Positions 19,089-31,289 of a stretch of DNA of 64,000 bases are shown one piece after another. Under the pieces are notes generated by a model. That model saw only the letters and a program-made list of their open reading frames with translations, ran no database searches and was not told the origin of the DNA. This DNA comes from Sorghum bicolor (Eukaryota; Streptophyta; Magnoliopsida; Poales; Poaceae), in the NCBI RefSeq assembly GCF_000003195.3, contig NC_012876.2:63234407-63298406 (forward strand). Direction: 5' to 3'. The position numbers and the translations under genes are program-made. Position 1 is the stretch's first letter. Each line of letters begins with the position of its first letter.

Positions 19089-22000
19089 ATGGCGGAGGAG
19101 GAGAGGCGGCGGCGGTTCGCGAATCTGCGCAGCGTCCGGTGGCGGGTCGATCTCGGCATCCTGCCGGCGTCGCCCGGGGCCTCCGTTGACGAGCTCCGCC
19201 GCGCCGCCGCGGATTCGCGGAGGAGGTGAGACTGATTGGTTCTTGTTCTTGGACCACGTGCTGTTTGGTGCGTTTTTGTCGGCGGGAATCTCTTGTCTTG
19301 TTCTTAGCCGGGCGGAGCTATTGCTCATCTTCTCCCGTTGGTTCTCGTATGGTCGGGTTTTGTTTTCGTCTTCTGATGATTATGACGAGAGGGAAAAAAA
19401 TCTGTCTTTTGCCAACGAAACAATGCAATAACTAAGAGTTAATGCTTCCAATTGGATTACGGTATCAAGAAATAAATCATTGAAAATTGGCGTATCTGAT
19501 TAATGGTTGTTTTATTGTTCACGTGGCTATGAATTTTGATGAGAGAAAAGTGCCGCTGAACTGGTCATTTACGTATGTATATAATTGGGGGACTGGTTCC
19601 TCCTTGCTGAAGTTGTCAACTTGTCATCTTCATGATTGGACCCATGGTTCTTTCAACTGACGAAGGTGTTTCTTGTTTCTTGTAGATATGTTAGTTTGAG
19701 GCGCCGCCTTATGGTAGACCCACATCTTCCAAAGGAGGAGGACAGATCATCCAACCTTGTTGTTGATAACCCGCTCTCTCAGAACCCAGGTTTGTTGTCC
19801 TAGACAAGATAGACAAGATTTTATGATGAGAAACGATGAACATGAAATTTTGATGGTATATCCTCTGAATGTGGATGAATTTTGTTCCATGCCTGTTACT
19901 TGCGCAAGACTCTTTAGTAATTAATATTAGTGGGAACTACTATGTTTATTTTGCACTGTCATCATAGATTCTTTTTTTCCCAACCAATGAGGTTTCCTGA
20001 ACCAGGCTTGTAACACACTCCAGTGGTATTGTCTGCAATTAGTAAGAATTCTATATAAAAGTAGAAAGGTGTTTATCTGGCCTATTAACACTTTGACATA
20101 CTGACTTTATGCTTCTTAGTAGCATAAGTAAACCAGTAGAAAGGAACCCCTGACTCCAAACAACCAACAAGAACAAATATGGTAAAAGTTTATTTTCTTA
20201 AATATACCAGAGCTCAAGGGCAGGGCACTAATTGATAGTAAAGTCTATAATTTTGATTGCAGTACGGTTTCCTGAATTTAGACTGGATTTTCCATTACAA
20301 CTAGATAATGTGTGTTGTTCTATTTATTTCTACATGGCATGAACAGGCAACACTGTAATTTTCTTATAACGACAGCTTCCTGCTAAACTCTGAATTTCTT
20401 ATATATTTATATTAATGCAAGAATGCTGCATGCTCGGCTCCAATGCTTCCTGCTAAACTCTGAATTTCTTATATTTATATTTAAAATCTCTTGTGCAGAT
20501 AGCAGCTGGGGCCGTTTCTTCAGAGGGGCTGAGTTGGAGAAGACAGTTGACCAAGACTTGTCTCGATTATATCCAGAAGATGGTAGTTACTTTCAAACAC
20601 CTAATTGCCAGGCCATGCTGAGGAGAATACTGTTGATGTGGTGCCTTCAGCACCCGGAGTGTGGATATCGCCAAGGTAAGCAACTCTTTTAAATACATGA
20701 TTGGCAGTAAGCCTTTGCTGCATATCTGGTCAGCTTTGCAGTATCTGAGAAATGCCCATGGGGCTGAAACCTTTTGTTTGCGTTTCATTAAATTGGTAGC
20801 AGTTATCATTTAATAAACTGAAATTATATTGTTAGATGTAGTTCTTAGGATACATTAATAAGCTCTAAGATTATCTTATAAGGAAGAAACACTTGCTTTT
20901 ACTATATGATCCTAAATCTATAAAGCTGTGATAAATGCCACTGTAGTTTTGTTGGCATTGAAGTTTGATTAATTAGTTTATCCACATGATTATTAGTAGC
21001 TTTCCACATTTTTTATGTGATTGCCAAATATGTACTGACTTATGGACTACTTTCACAGGAATGCACGAACTACTAGCTCCTCTAGTGTATGTTCTTCAAG
21101 TTGATATTGATAAACTGTCTCAAGTGAGGAAGCTCCATGAGGATTGCTTCAATGATGATTTTGATGGAGTGCCTTTCCCAGATACAGATATGGTTTTTAG
21201 TTATAAACCTAGAAAGGACTCAAAATGGCATTCCGAAGCTGACAATGGCGATGATTCTGAAAGCGCTTCCAGAGTTAACACTCTTGATGAGCTTGACCTG
21301 GATACGAAAGAAATAATTTCACTTAGTGATGCATATGGAGCTGAGGGTGAACTAGGCATTGTATTGTCTGAAAGGTTCATGGAACATGATGCCTATTCAA
21401 TGTTTGATGGTTTGATGGACGGAGGTAGCGGAGTGGTCCGCATGGCAGAGTTTTTCTCTACATCCAAGGTTGGGTCTAGCTCAAGTCTAGCGCCTGTCAT
21501 CGAAGCCTCATCATCTTTATTTCACTTGCTTTCCATTGTTGAGCCATCTCTTCATAGCCATTTCATTGAGCTGGATGTAGAACCACAATATTTCGCTCTT
21601 CGTTGGCTGCGGGTCTTGTTTGGACGAGAGTTCTGCCTCAACGATCTTTTAGTCGTATGGGATGAAGTTTTTGCTTGCTCCAATGACATGCTACTGGGAG
21701 AAAATGAAGAATACAGTTTTAAGATATTGTGCTCGACTAGAGGGGCATTCATCGCAGCCATGGCAGTCTCTATGATTCTTCACCTTAGATCATCTCTGCT
21801 GGCCACTGAAATCAATACGTCATGTCTTCAGAGATTATTGAACTTTCCAAACAATGTTGATGTGCATAAATTAATTGAGAAAGCTAAATCTCTGCAGTCT
21901 ATTGCTATTGATGCAAATGTATCATCCCCACCTCTCTTATCAAAGAAGGATAGCTGTGATTATGATAGGGTTTACAGTAATCTTGCTACTTCAACCCCTC

Positions 22001-23365
22001 CAAGGACTCCGTTGCATCCATTAGCTGAGAGTTACTGGGAAAAGCAGTGGAGAAACCTACACAATGATGGAACTGTTTCTAATGACGGAACTACTCCTAA
22101 GGAGAGTGATAAGGGTCTTTCTTATAAAAGATCACTAAAGCAATCTTTGAGCCAGAAGCTTGGTTTATCTAGGACAGAGTCAGATCCTTCTCCAGTTAAG
22201 ATAGTCAGCGTGAAGAGTGACACCAAGAATTCAGTGAGACGGTGTCTTTTGAACTCTTATTCAGATAAAGTAGTACAGTCTAGTGAAGTTGCTGGAAAAT
22301 TTCAGCAAGATGAATTCCCTATCGTGTCGATTCACAAGGATCCACTTATAGATTCACCGGTGAAGTCTGTTGATGAGAGTTCAACAAAAAGGACAGAAGC
22401 TTGCTCCAGTGGCGAGAACTCTCCAGTGTTTTATGCTGCTTGTGCTGGTAATGAACATGAGAATTGCAATGACAATGATTCCGAGAGGAGTAGCATTACT
22501 TCAAATTCCTGCGCTGGCGATGATGATAGAGATGAAATTTTGCCAGATGAGTCGTCCAGCTGCAACTGTGAGGGCAAAACTGTCTCAGAAGCAACAACGT
22601 CTGAAACGAATGTAGATCCAGTTGGATCCTCTGAGAGAGCTACAGTATCTAATGAAAGAAAGCCATTTATCAATAAGCTACAGTGGTTCTTGAGGTTTGG
22701 CAGACCTTCAACTGAAGGCAATGCAGAGAAGGGCATTGCTCAGGCATCGAATGATAAACATGATGCAGTTATTCCCTGCCCTTCACCTGCTGATGTGAGT
22801 TCAGATAACTCCCACGGCGGCATAAATTTGGCTTCTGGTGATAATAAGAAGGTGATGGGCACACTGAAGAACATTGGACAGAACATGCTTGAAAATATTC
22901 AGGTATTGTAATTCAGACACCTGTTATTGCTCTTTGGTGTTTTTCTTTGTCAGGTTGTTGTTGCTAGCAGTCCATACTATTGCTGATGACAATTTCTATG
23001 TTTAGAGATAGGATAGCAGTCCATACTAGTGCTGTTGAGTGTTGACAATTTCTATGTTTAGAGATAGGATTTGTAACCAGTCAGCATTTTGTTTTTTTAG
23101 AGTAAATGCAGCTTGTGCTTTGAAGTCCCTTCTAGTAACATTTAATTTAGTTTTCCGCATCCTGAAAGTTGTCTTAAGACATGAGAATAACATTATGTGG
23201 TTGCCATGTATACAGGTGATCGAATCAGCGTTCCAGCAAGACCGCGCACAGCCAAGCGCCATGGAGAACTTCCCGAACAACATCCTGGGAGGCAAAGGGC
23301 AGGTCACCGCGATGGCTGCCCTGACAGAGCTCCGCAAGATCAGCAACCTGCTCCGCGAGATGTAA
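19089..23365 (+). CDS. TBC-domain Rab GTPase-activating protein (TBC1D5-like), five exons, 803 aa
   Basis: Exons: 19089-19225, 19686-19789, 20499-20675, 21059-22902, 23216-23365 (2412 nt, 803 codons plus stop). The start MAEEERRRRFANLRSVRWR sits in a good context (GGGCGCATGG) in a GC-rich first exon. The TBC domain spans roughly residues 80-415. The two catalytic fingers are visible: Arg103 in VDQDLSR (IxxDxxR motif) and Gln139 in YRQG, followed by MHELLAPLVYVLQVD. These residues drive GTP hydrolysis on Rab proteins, so the protein should be an active Rab-GAP in endosome or retromer traffic, by analogy with TBC1D5. Residues ~430-740 are Ser-rich and probably disordered. The C-terminal exon (residues ~755-803) is conserved-looking and helical (ALTELRKISNLL). 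Rab specificity cannot be read from sequence. Confidence 0.93.
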
Positions 23366-25052
23366 CCGTCCATCCAAGGCGCGCACATGTAATAGCACCT
23401 CCCCATTCTTTCCTGATTCATTAGCTCCTCAGATAAGCAAGGCCCGTGTGTAGTTAAAGCCAAGGCGCCTAGCCCCCCCCCCCCCCCCCCCCCCCACCCT
23501 GTATATATAGATCCCATTCGATTATTCCATTGAGCCTGCTCGCCCAGTACGGCAAGGCTCTCTCTCTCTCTCTCCTGTACCTAAGGATCAGCTGCTGTCA
23601 ACTGAGTTGCATGAGATGAGGGAGTGAAACTTTCTCGTCTCCGGCGTTAGAAGGCAACTTTTTGATGGAACAATTTTGGACACGTAAATGTTTCTCAAGC
23701 GGTAGAATAAATAAATTGAATAAGCTATGTCCGAAAGTGTGTATCTTTTTTTTTTCATCGTTCATGCTGAGCTTTTTAACTGGTCATCATCATTCATATG
23801 GCTGAGACCTTTGTGGTGCTGGTGCTGGTGGTGCTTGTTGGTTGTCTGTTGTGCTTAACATGGATCCTTATATATGCGCATGTGATGTGGCCATGTGCAT
23901 CAGTGCAGATATCATTGCGAATCATTTGGTTGTCTTTGGCAATGAGCAAAAAGGATCAGGTCTTTGGATGCCCTGAACCCAGGTGGCCGCTGGCCAGATG
24001 CATTGCTTTTTGTTGTAGTTGTAGCCTAGCCACTAGCCAGTGTGTGTGTTCTTTTCTTCTAAAAGGAGATTAAACTCTGCTTTTAGAAAGCAACAGGTGA
24101 ATAGATGGCTGGGGTTACCAGCAGCATTACATCCCACATATACGGGGGTTAGCTAGCTAGTTTATGTGTTCTGAAGAGACGAGGTCAGGATTCGACGGAC
24201 GGATGGATATACAATTCAATATTATTATCATGTGATGAATCCTGTCCGAGTGGATGGCGATCCACGCCACGGCAGTCGTCAAAGCACAGCAGCTAGCTAG
24301 TAATAATGTACTACTAGTAATAATGTTTGATTGGCTGGGGCCTTGCTGGGTTTGTTGGCATTGACGCATGATTTCCGTGTGCTTTGTTGTATCTATCTAG
24401 GACGTGACGGGTTTGGGTTAATTGGGCGAAATGAATTGTGGCGTGTGAGGAGAGCTGGAAGGATGCTTTGTATTTTCGTGTACGCCTCTTGGACAGCTGG
24501 TAGCTTGCTAACTGCCTGCGCAGTCGTTTCCATTCCGTTGGCCTTGTTTAGTTCCCAACGAAAATGCTATGGTACTTCAAAGCAAAAAATTTTGGCCAAC
24601 TAAAATTTGGCAATCGCTGTCGAGGGGTGGTGACTGACTGCTAATAGCGCGTGGCGATCCCTGCTGGCTGTCGCGGCCCCGATGGCTGCGACCTGACCAC
24701 ACATCGCCATGACATGGTGCGTCCTAATCCTACGAGGACGCTGGCCTTGTCTGGTTGTGGCTGATGAGTCACCGCTGACCATGCAATGCATGCCGCGTAC
24801 GGTGAACGAACGGGGCGCTGCTGCTGCTGCTCGACGCGCCGGCCGTGGGCCGTGTCCCGACACACACGGCCATGCCAATGCGGCAATGCCATGCACCGTG
24901 GGACATGGACGGCGGATTCAGATTCTTCAGTGCCCATCCTTATATGGCAAAAGATACAAACTAACAAAACGAGGCTTTGTTATGTTATGTTATGCTTCCG
25001 TCTAGGTTTTTTAAATCTACAAGTAGAAAATACTGGTCCACTCACTATGTAA
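23366..25052. other. 3' region of the TBC gene, then intergenic
   Basis: A run of 23 C lies at 23473-23495, followed by a CT microsatellite at ~23558-23574. 24540-24601 is a fragment of the GGCCTTGTTTAG MITE. Other open frames here (for example 23798-24073, 24331-24603) have no recognisable domain and are probably chance. Confidence 0.6.
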
Positions 25053-25084
25053 AAAAAGGCCAAATTCACCAGCCAAATTACAGA

Positions 25085-25350
25085 CAACTTGTTAACAGGC
25101 GTCTGAGATAAACTATCACAGACACATATTTAGGAGAAGTGTCTGTAGTCACTCGTTGACTGACAAAGTCAGCGCAGCAAAGCCAATAAGCGTCTGAAAT
25201 AAGACTATATTACAGACTCTTGTTAGTAAGTGTGTCTGAATGTGTTATGCCATGATTATTGTGTTAGATTCAGACGCCTGTTGACTAGAAGTGTCTAAAA
25301 TAAGCGTGAAAAATTCAGACGCCTTTTGACTAGAAGTGTCTAAAATCAGC
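25085..25350. repeat. left subterminal repeat array of the CACTA element
   Basis: At least six short repeats of the forms CAGACGCCTGTTGAC, AGAAGTGTCTG, GCGTCTGAAAT and CAGACTCTTGTTAGTAAG, alternating in orientation. They are likely transposase-binding sites, by analogy with En/Spm. Confidence 0.75.
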
Positions 25351-25359
25351 GATTAAATT

Positions 25360-25800
25360 TTGGCGGGTGGTTGGCAGCTGGCAGGGGACGCATTCAATTC
25401 AATTGACAGAAGAACACACACTCTGCTCTAGCTTGCTCTATTCCGGATCGACATCGGGGCTATGCAAGCTCGATCATCAGCTCGATAGTAGGCGGCGGCC
25501 GGCCGTTGGTGTGGTGCACGCGCGGCGCTCGATCGAGTGCGCGCCATTGTCGGGCGGCGGCCGGCGCGCGCGGCTTCTGACGGCGCGACGGTGCTTGGGA
25601 ACGCGCAGCGAGGCGGGCGGCGGTCGTGGAGGCGCTCGTGGCAGGGAGGCGCGCGGCCGGGCGTACGTGGTGCGCGGCCAGCTCGCCGGTGCGGTGAGCC
25701 GGCGACGGCGGTGTGTGGCTCCACCGGCGGCTCAGAGGTCCTTGGGCGCGCGTGCCCAGGCAGGGGGCGGCTTCGGAGGTCCTTCAGCACAGCTCTAGCA
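25360..25800. other. GC-rich block inside the CACTA element
   Basis: This stretch (for example GCGCGCGGCTTCTGACGG) contrasts sharply with the AT-rich surroundings. Open frames exist on both strands, but none has a recognisable domain. It could be a captured host exon or promoter. Confidence 0.35.
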
Positions 25801-27290
25801 CCGAGGTTAGTGATCGATCGATTTCAGCACCTATGACAAACTCCAGTCCCAGGTCTATTTTTTCTGGACTCAGCTCAAACACCACATCCCTACGGGGCCA
25901 ATTTACCAATTGCAATAACATATTTACAGTGGATTTGATTTGCTCTTTGTCCTCATCGATAGCTAGCAAGTGTGCAAGTTCATATATTTGATCATAATGG
26001 AGCATGACACTTTGATGATGAGTCAACTGTGTTTACAATGAATATCAATTTCTAAAAAATAGGTAACAGAAACCACAATGATCATAAATTTCTTAACTAT
26101 ATATAATTCTGTACAGACTAGCAGAGGGTATGCACTATTCAATCTGGAGATTAGGGATATCAAACATCAAATCATCATAAAAATTATAGACAACTAGCAT
26201 TAAAAGATCTCAGTGGAAAGCAAAATATATTACTCAATTATTCACTTTTAGTATTCATAACTTGCTGATTTTACAGATTGAAGAAATTGGGAGAAAAAAT
26301 TAGAAGAATCAACAAATAACTCAAATTTATTTGTATGGGTTAATGACTGTATGCAGTGCACATCAGCAGTAAAGGCCAGTGGGGAGAGCGAAGGCCTTGA
26401 GACTGGAGACCAACTACGGAGCTGCTGTCGCCGTACCAGGCTCGGGGTGTTTGTTCCTCATCGGCTCTGCACAGCGACAGCGGCGAGCAAAAGGAGGACC
26501 ATACGCAACACATGCTCACTGAAGGCTGGTCAGTGGCTGTGGAGCGGACGCCATCACGCCGTGGTTTGGACTCTCGGAGATTTGCTGTGGACTCTCGGAA
26601 AGGTGATGGAAATGTATTTTTTATTTTTGTAGCCTCTCATGAAAAGGAGCTTCCATGTAGCTTCGGAATATAGACTGATAGTATTCAAAGGCCCACGGCA
26701 TGTTCATGTACATATTTGTGTTGGTACATGCAGAATTGTCCCAGTAGCATATTAATATGACAATATAATATGAGAGCATTATCAAAAATCAGGTCTGTTG
26801 CAATTCCCTGTTATATGATAATAACCACTTTCCTGTCCACGTCTGTTGCAATTCCATGTTATCAAAAATCAGAAAAAGTAACATGTTGCTGAATTATTGC
26901 CTTATATAATATAATTCTCAAGTTGTTCACTTGGTCTCTTTCATTTCATCTATATATTATATTCTGCATGTTTGTTTAACTGAAAGTGTAACAGCCAGCT
27001 GCTTCAGATATAGCCTGCCCAATTAAGGGACAGTGTATTTGCCATTTGTACAAAGACAAGACAGTCAATTTCACCACTTATGTAATGTTGTTATTCTAAC
27101 TCGTCCACATAATAATTTGCAGGCTAGAAGTAGTACTCGCTGTCGGCACTGAAAATTGTCGCCTCACTTGCAGAACTGCACAAGGGCGACACAAATATTC
27201 TCCCCAAAGATGAGTCCCTGCCCTTGTGGTCTATAGCTGCCACCTGACGGCTAGTTGATATCCAGCAGCTTGCATCCCTGACATGGCGTG

Positions 27291-27317
27291 TGCTCAGCTC
27301 AGCTCAGCTCAGCTCAG
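27291..27317. repeat. (GCTCA)n minisatellite inside the CACTA element
   Basis: Five consecutive CTCAG pentamers just before a GTAGTG sequence. Confidence 0.8.
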
Positions 27318-28908
27318 GTAGTGACCAAATTTGCTAATAATAGCATTGTAATTAATTTTTGTGTGACCATCATTAAATCAACTCTTTTACCTGGCTCTCT
27401 CTCAAATGCACTAGCTACTTGATGCTTGGCTATTGGGGGCCTGCTCGGCTGCCTCTGCGCGCTTCTACTGGTGTTGCAGCTGCAACATCACTATTCTGAT
27501 TATTAAGATTTTCCACATCATCAATGGGAGCTTGCACTTCCACTTGGACTTGGACATTATCAGTTTCCATGTTGGGATTTTCATTTTCAATAGAATTAGC
27601 ACTTGAACTAATCGGCGACGACGCGAACAGTCGGGCTCTCTGGGAGATGTCGAGACGAGGAGGGGAGGAGCTTAATCGAGGAGGCCAGGCTGCTGCTCGT
27701 CTCTTCGTATGCCTCGTAATTGGGCTTAGAACTTGGGCTTCAAATGAACCTGGCCACTTGGGCTTAGAATTAGGGGGGCAGGCCTTTAATTATGCTAATA
27801 ATATCCATATACTTAAGTATATAATAGAGAATTACAAGGCTGTTGGGGGAGGCCAGCCCCCCCAGCCCCCCTGTGTCTGCCCCTGCTCATAGGAGACATC
27901 AGTTGTTGGATGTTGCTAAGAACCTGATAGTGTCACTGCAGATTTGACATGTTTTTTCATTCACATTTTACAACTGACTGTGATCTTACTTGCATGGAAC
28001 CTATATATAATGGATGCCCAGTTTTACTAAATCCTTAGTATATAATCCATTGATGCACCATGGAGATATATAGTTTGCATGCATGGACTACTTAGCTGTT
28101 TACTGATAGTTGTTTGTGTTCTTAACAACACATCAATGGATTAATTAAGGAGGACATACTAGCTAGTATACCTTAGCAGGAATTTGCTTTGCCATGTGCA
28201 TTGGTTGTGATGGAAAGATGTTGTAGAGTCTCTACAAAACATGCAATTAATTAACAATGTCATTAACACCGGTACTGCATCATTAAAAATTTACTAATAT
28301 ATGTGCAATGAGAAAGAGAGGTGTGATGTGCATGGGCAGTAAGGGTTTATATATATGTATATTTTCCAAACTAGTGATTGAATAATGTGGTCCTTATATA
28401 TATTTGTATTACATGAGAGAGAGAGAGAGAGGAGCAACATGCGACTGAGTCTATAATTTAACAGAGTGCATGAGAAGATGCAAATTGTAAGGCATGGGTG
28501 AGAGATATATAGAAAGGTGTTCCTTTAGATTAAGTTCTTATTGCAAAGGAAAGGTCGTCATCATCTGAGAGTCATGAAAGGAATGACAAAGCATCATGCA
28601 GCAAAAGAAAAGAAGGGTATAACTTAATGAGACCAAATAAGAGGACCTGCAGCCAGTAGGGGGTACTAGATTTTTCATCAGTGAATAGCTTTGTGTTTGA
28701 GAGACAAATTAAAGAGCTGAGATTTCTTATATAATATGTCATTGTTGTTCTTGATCATATGTTCGAATTCCTCATGGAATTAGGCCTGTTGTCATCAGCC
28801 TTTTGCATAGTAGTTAGATGCATATTTCTAAAAGTTGCCTCGAATGTAATGCAATTAAGTTATATGCGTCTTTATCTCATTGGCTATATATGTTGTGTTT
28901 TACAGGAC

Positions 28909-29027
28909 TTTGATTTTCTAAGCGTGCCAATCAGCTTGGGGGATATTAGAGAGAAGATTTCTATGTTCATTATGTCGCAAATCGTGGAGGAAGAAGGCGA
29001 ATTTTATGACCCTGCTAGCTGCAAATG
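28909..29027 (+). pseudogene. possible captured terminal exon inside the CACTA element
   Basis: A good acceptor (GTTTTACAG) is followed by an open frame reading DFDFLSVPISLGDIREKIS and ending EEEGEFYDPASCK before a TGA at ~29026. It looks exon-like and lies just inside the right subterminal array, but I do not recognise the protein. It could be the last exon of a degenerate transposon gene or of a captured host gene. Confidence 0.3.
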
Positions 29028-29269
29028 ATGCTGCTTGAGACCGGCATGCAGTTTGTGGATTTATGCATGCCGTGAGTTTACATTTAACAACTTTAATGTC
29101 TTAAAACAAGTGTATGGACCATGTTTGGATTAACTATATATATGCACATTCGCTTTTGGAGCTACACACTTTGAGCAATTAAACTTCAATCTGCTATTTG
29201 TTAAAGTAGCCGGTCCTGTATAGTGCAGGTGAAAAGCTGCACATATGGTTATAGGCAGTAGAAAATGCT

Positions 29270-29645
29270 AACTATAGACCCTTGTTTGAAGGAGCGTCTA
29301 TAGTAACTATAGACCCTTGTTTTGAATAAGTGTCTGTAGTATAATTGTTATAATACGGACCCTTGTTTGAAGGAGCGTCTGTAGTAATCATAGACCCTTG
29401 ATTTGAACAAGTGTCTGTAGTATATCTGATGTACTCAGACCCTTGTTCGAATAAAGTGTCGCTGGAATTTTCTTACCACAGACGCGTCTTGTTTCTTGTT
29501 TCAGACACTCGTAACTGAAACGTGTCGGTAGTAGTTTATTATTACAGACGCGCCGTAGAGTGTCTGAAATTAGTTATTATCACAGACTCCTTATTAAAGA
29601 CGCTCGTACATGCGTCTGTGATGACACTTAAGGCGCGTCTGTAAT
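29270..29645. repeat. right subterminal repeat array of the CACTA element
   Basis: About ten repeats of TAGACCCTTGTTTGAA, GTGTCTGTAGTA and ACAGACGCG types in both orientations, leading to the CTTTTTTTACATAGTG terminus. Confidence 0.8.
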
Positions 29646-29667
29646 AATCTTTTTTTACATAGTGACT

Positions 29668-30564
29668 AGCACATAACTTCTTACGAACAAGTACTCTGTC
29701 AACGAAGCGTGTTGCAAGTCTAGGGGTTATATATTTGGAACTGCTCTGCTTTATGTTTTTAGCTTAACAATTTCCGCTCCACGCACTCGATCTATTCGAG
29801 GAAAATGATGGAGTTGTCAGAGCACCTAGAGGTGTTCCACAAACTTCATATTTCTGTGAAACTGCTTCACGGTAGAGTTTTATAGAGCAGTTCCAAACAC
29901 CCCCTTAAGTCTCACATTTCTCATAAAATCTTTGTCTGCGAACCTTTTCCACCTTTTAGCTTATGCTTTAGCATAATGGTTGACTAATACGTTTTTGGGA
30001 GGGATGTGGTTGAGTAACTTTACTCTCGAAGAACTTAACATTTGTCATAAGTTTTAAATATTTCAGTGAAGTAGAAGTACTTGAATACGGAAGTCAGCAG
30101 ATTCACATTTGTGATCAAATCTACGTCTATGGTCATTTCCACCTTTAACTTCCGTAATGGTTTGCTCATTTGTTTTCTGAGAGAGATGTAGTTGAGTAAC
30201 TTTACTCTCAAACAAATGCATTACAATATCCATCCTTATATGGCATTACTACAAACTACATGCTGCCAGTGTCTCATATATTTTGTGTGACACTTACACG
30301 GTTACCCCCCCCCCCCTCCCCCTCGATATATCTTTTTGTTATTCTTTAGGGATTTGATGGGATAGTAAGTTAGTTAAACGAAAGAGGTAGTTGTAAAAAA
30401 TCGGGTTCTTCAACTTCATCAAAAGAAGAAATGATGTTGCAAGAAAATAAGAATAATTTATTCTTATTAATTATAAGTAGTTCTTTTAGGGCTACATACT
30501 GAACTCACTTTTGGATCCATTCAAAAAAAGAGCGCTTGACCATGTATGTTGGAAAAAGGTGTTA
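29668..30564. other. intergenic, no gene supported
   Basis: A C-rich run lies at ~30306-30322. Two related stretches (AGTAACTTTACTCTCGAAGA near 30015, AGTAACTTTACTCTCAAACA near 30195) suggest a diverged ~180-bp duplication. No reading frame is supported. Confidence 0.5.
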
Positions 30565-30793
30565 GGCCTGATTTAGTTTCTAAAAATATTAGATTTTCCA
30601 TCACATCGAATCTTTGGACGCATGTATGGAGCATTAAATATAGACGAAAATAAAAACTAATTGTGCAGTTTGCCTATAATTTACGAGATGAATCTTTTGA
30701 GCCTAGTTAGTTTGTAATTGGACAATAATTGTCAAATACAAACGAAAATGCTACAATAACCAAAGCCAAAAAAATCGCTCCAATCTCAAGGCC
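30565..30793. mobile_element. MITE, GGCCTTGTTTAG family (TTA target duplication)
   Basis: The left end GGCCTGATTTAGTTTC follows TTA, and the right end CTCAAGGCC is followed by TTA. It carries the reverse-order family core (ATTAAATATAGACGAAAATA, GATGAATCTTTTGAGCC). Confidence 0.75.
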
Positions 30794-30796
30794 TTA

Positions 30797-31083
30797 GAGC
30801 ATCTCCAAGAGACTTTGCATATTCTTCTTAAATGCTAGGAATAACAATTTTGGTGAAAAACTACCCTCCAACAGTTTCTCTAAATGGTCATCCAAATATA
30901 GCCATTGTCTATTCCGGGTTTTTCGCTAGCCAAATATAGAAGACGAGAATGACTCTCTAGAGTGCGTATGAGATTTAGCAAAACTGTTGGAAAGTAAAAA
31001 AATATAGAAAGTGATTTTTATGCAAATGACTCTCCAAATGATGATTTAGAGAGTGAGATTTAGAAAGGCTCTTGGAGATGCTC
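30797..31083. mobile_element. MITE, GAGCATCTCCAAGAG family (287 bp)
   Basis: The ends GAGCATCTCCAAGAG and CTCTTGGAGATGCTC are perfect complements flanked by TTA. The left TTA is shared with the MITE ending at 30793. Probably PIF/Harbinger-type from the 3-bp target. Confidence 0.85.
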
Positions 31084-31289
31084 TTAGTGCAAACTTCTAT
31101 TTTGGGTCCCTCCAATCTCAGGTGATGATGGTCCAGATATTTCCTGCTAAGATTCAAAAAAAAAAGATACTTTCCTGCTAGAGACTTTCTTCTAAGAGTG
31201 CGTACAAGGTGCTGCCACTTCAAGAGGTAGTTAACTCTCCAGTCTCCTACATGGCTACATTTAACATTCCCCCGCGGTCTTTTTTTTTG

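Larger units (their letters stand above)
25053..29664. mobile_element. CACTA (En/Spm-type) transposon, complete ends, 4.6 kb, probably non-autonomous
   Basis: The left end CACTATGTAAAAAAAG (25053) is matched exactly by its complement CTTTTTTTACATAGTG ending at 29664. ACT flanks both sides (25050-25052 and 29665-29667), the 3-bp target duplication typical of CACTA elements. Subterminal regions hold many copies of CAGACGC and AGTGTCTG motifs in both orientations, the binding-site arrays of this superfamily. I see no TNP2-like transposase or TNPA reading frame, so it should depend on a helper element. The inside holds GC-rich and AT-rich blocks of unclear origin, possibly captured host sequence. 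Confidence 0.9.

Noticed and set aside
18715..19431. 238-codon open frame upstream of and overlapping TBC exon 1
   Set aside because: It runs in a different frame through the leader, the true first exon and the intron donor. The GC-rich composition explains it.
23026..23517. 163-codon minus-strand frame over the last TBC exon
   Set aside because: It is a shadow of the plus-strand exon and reads through the C run as poly-Gly. No domain is visible.
24331..25005. Several ~90-codon frames on both strands
   Set aside because: No domain, no splice support, mutual overlap. Likely chance in a moderately GC-rich stretch.
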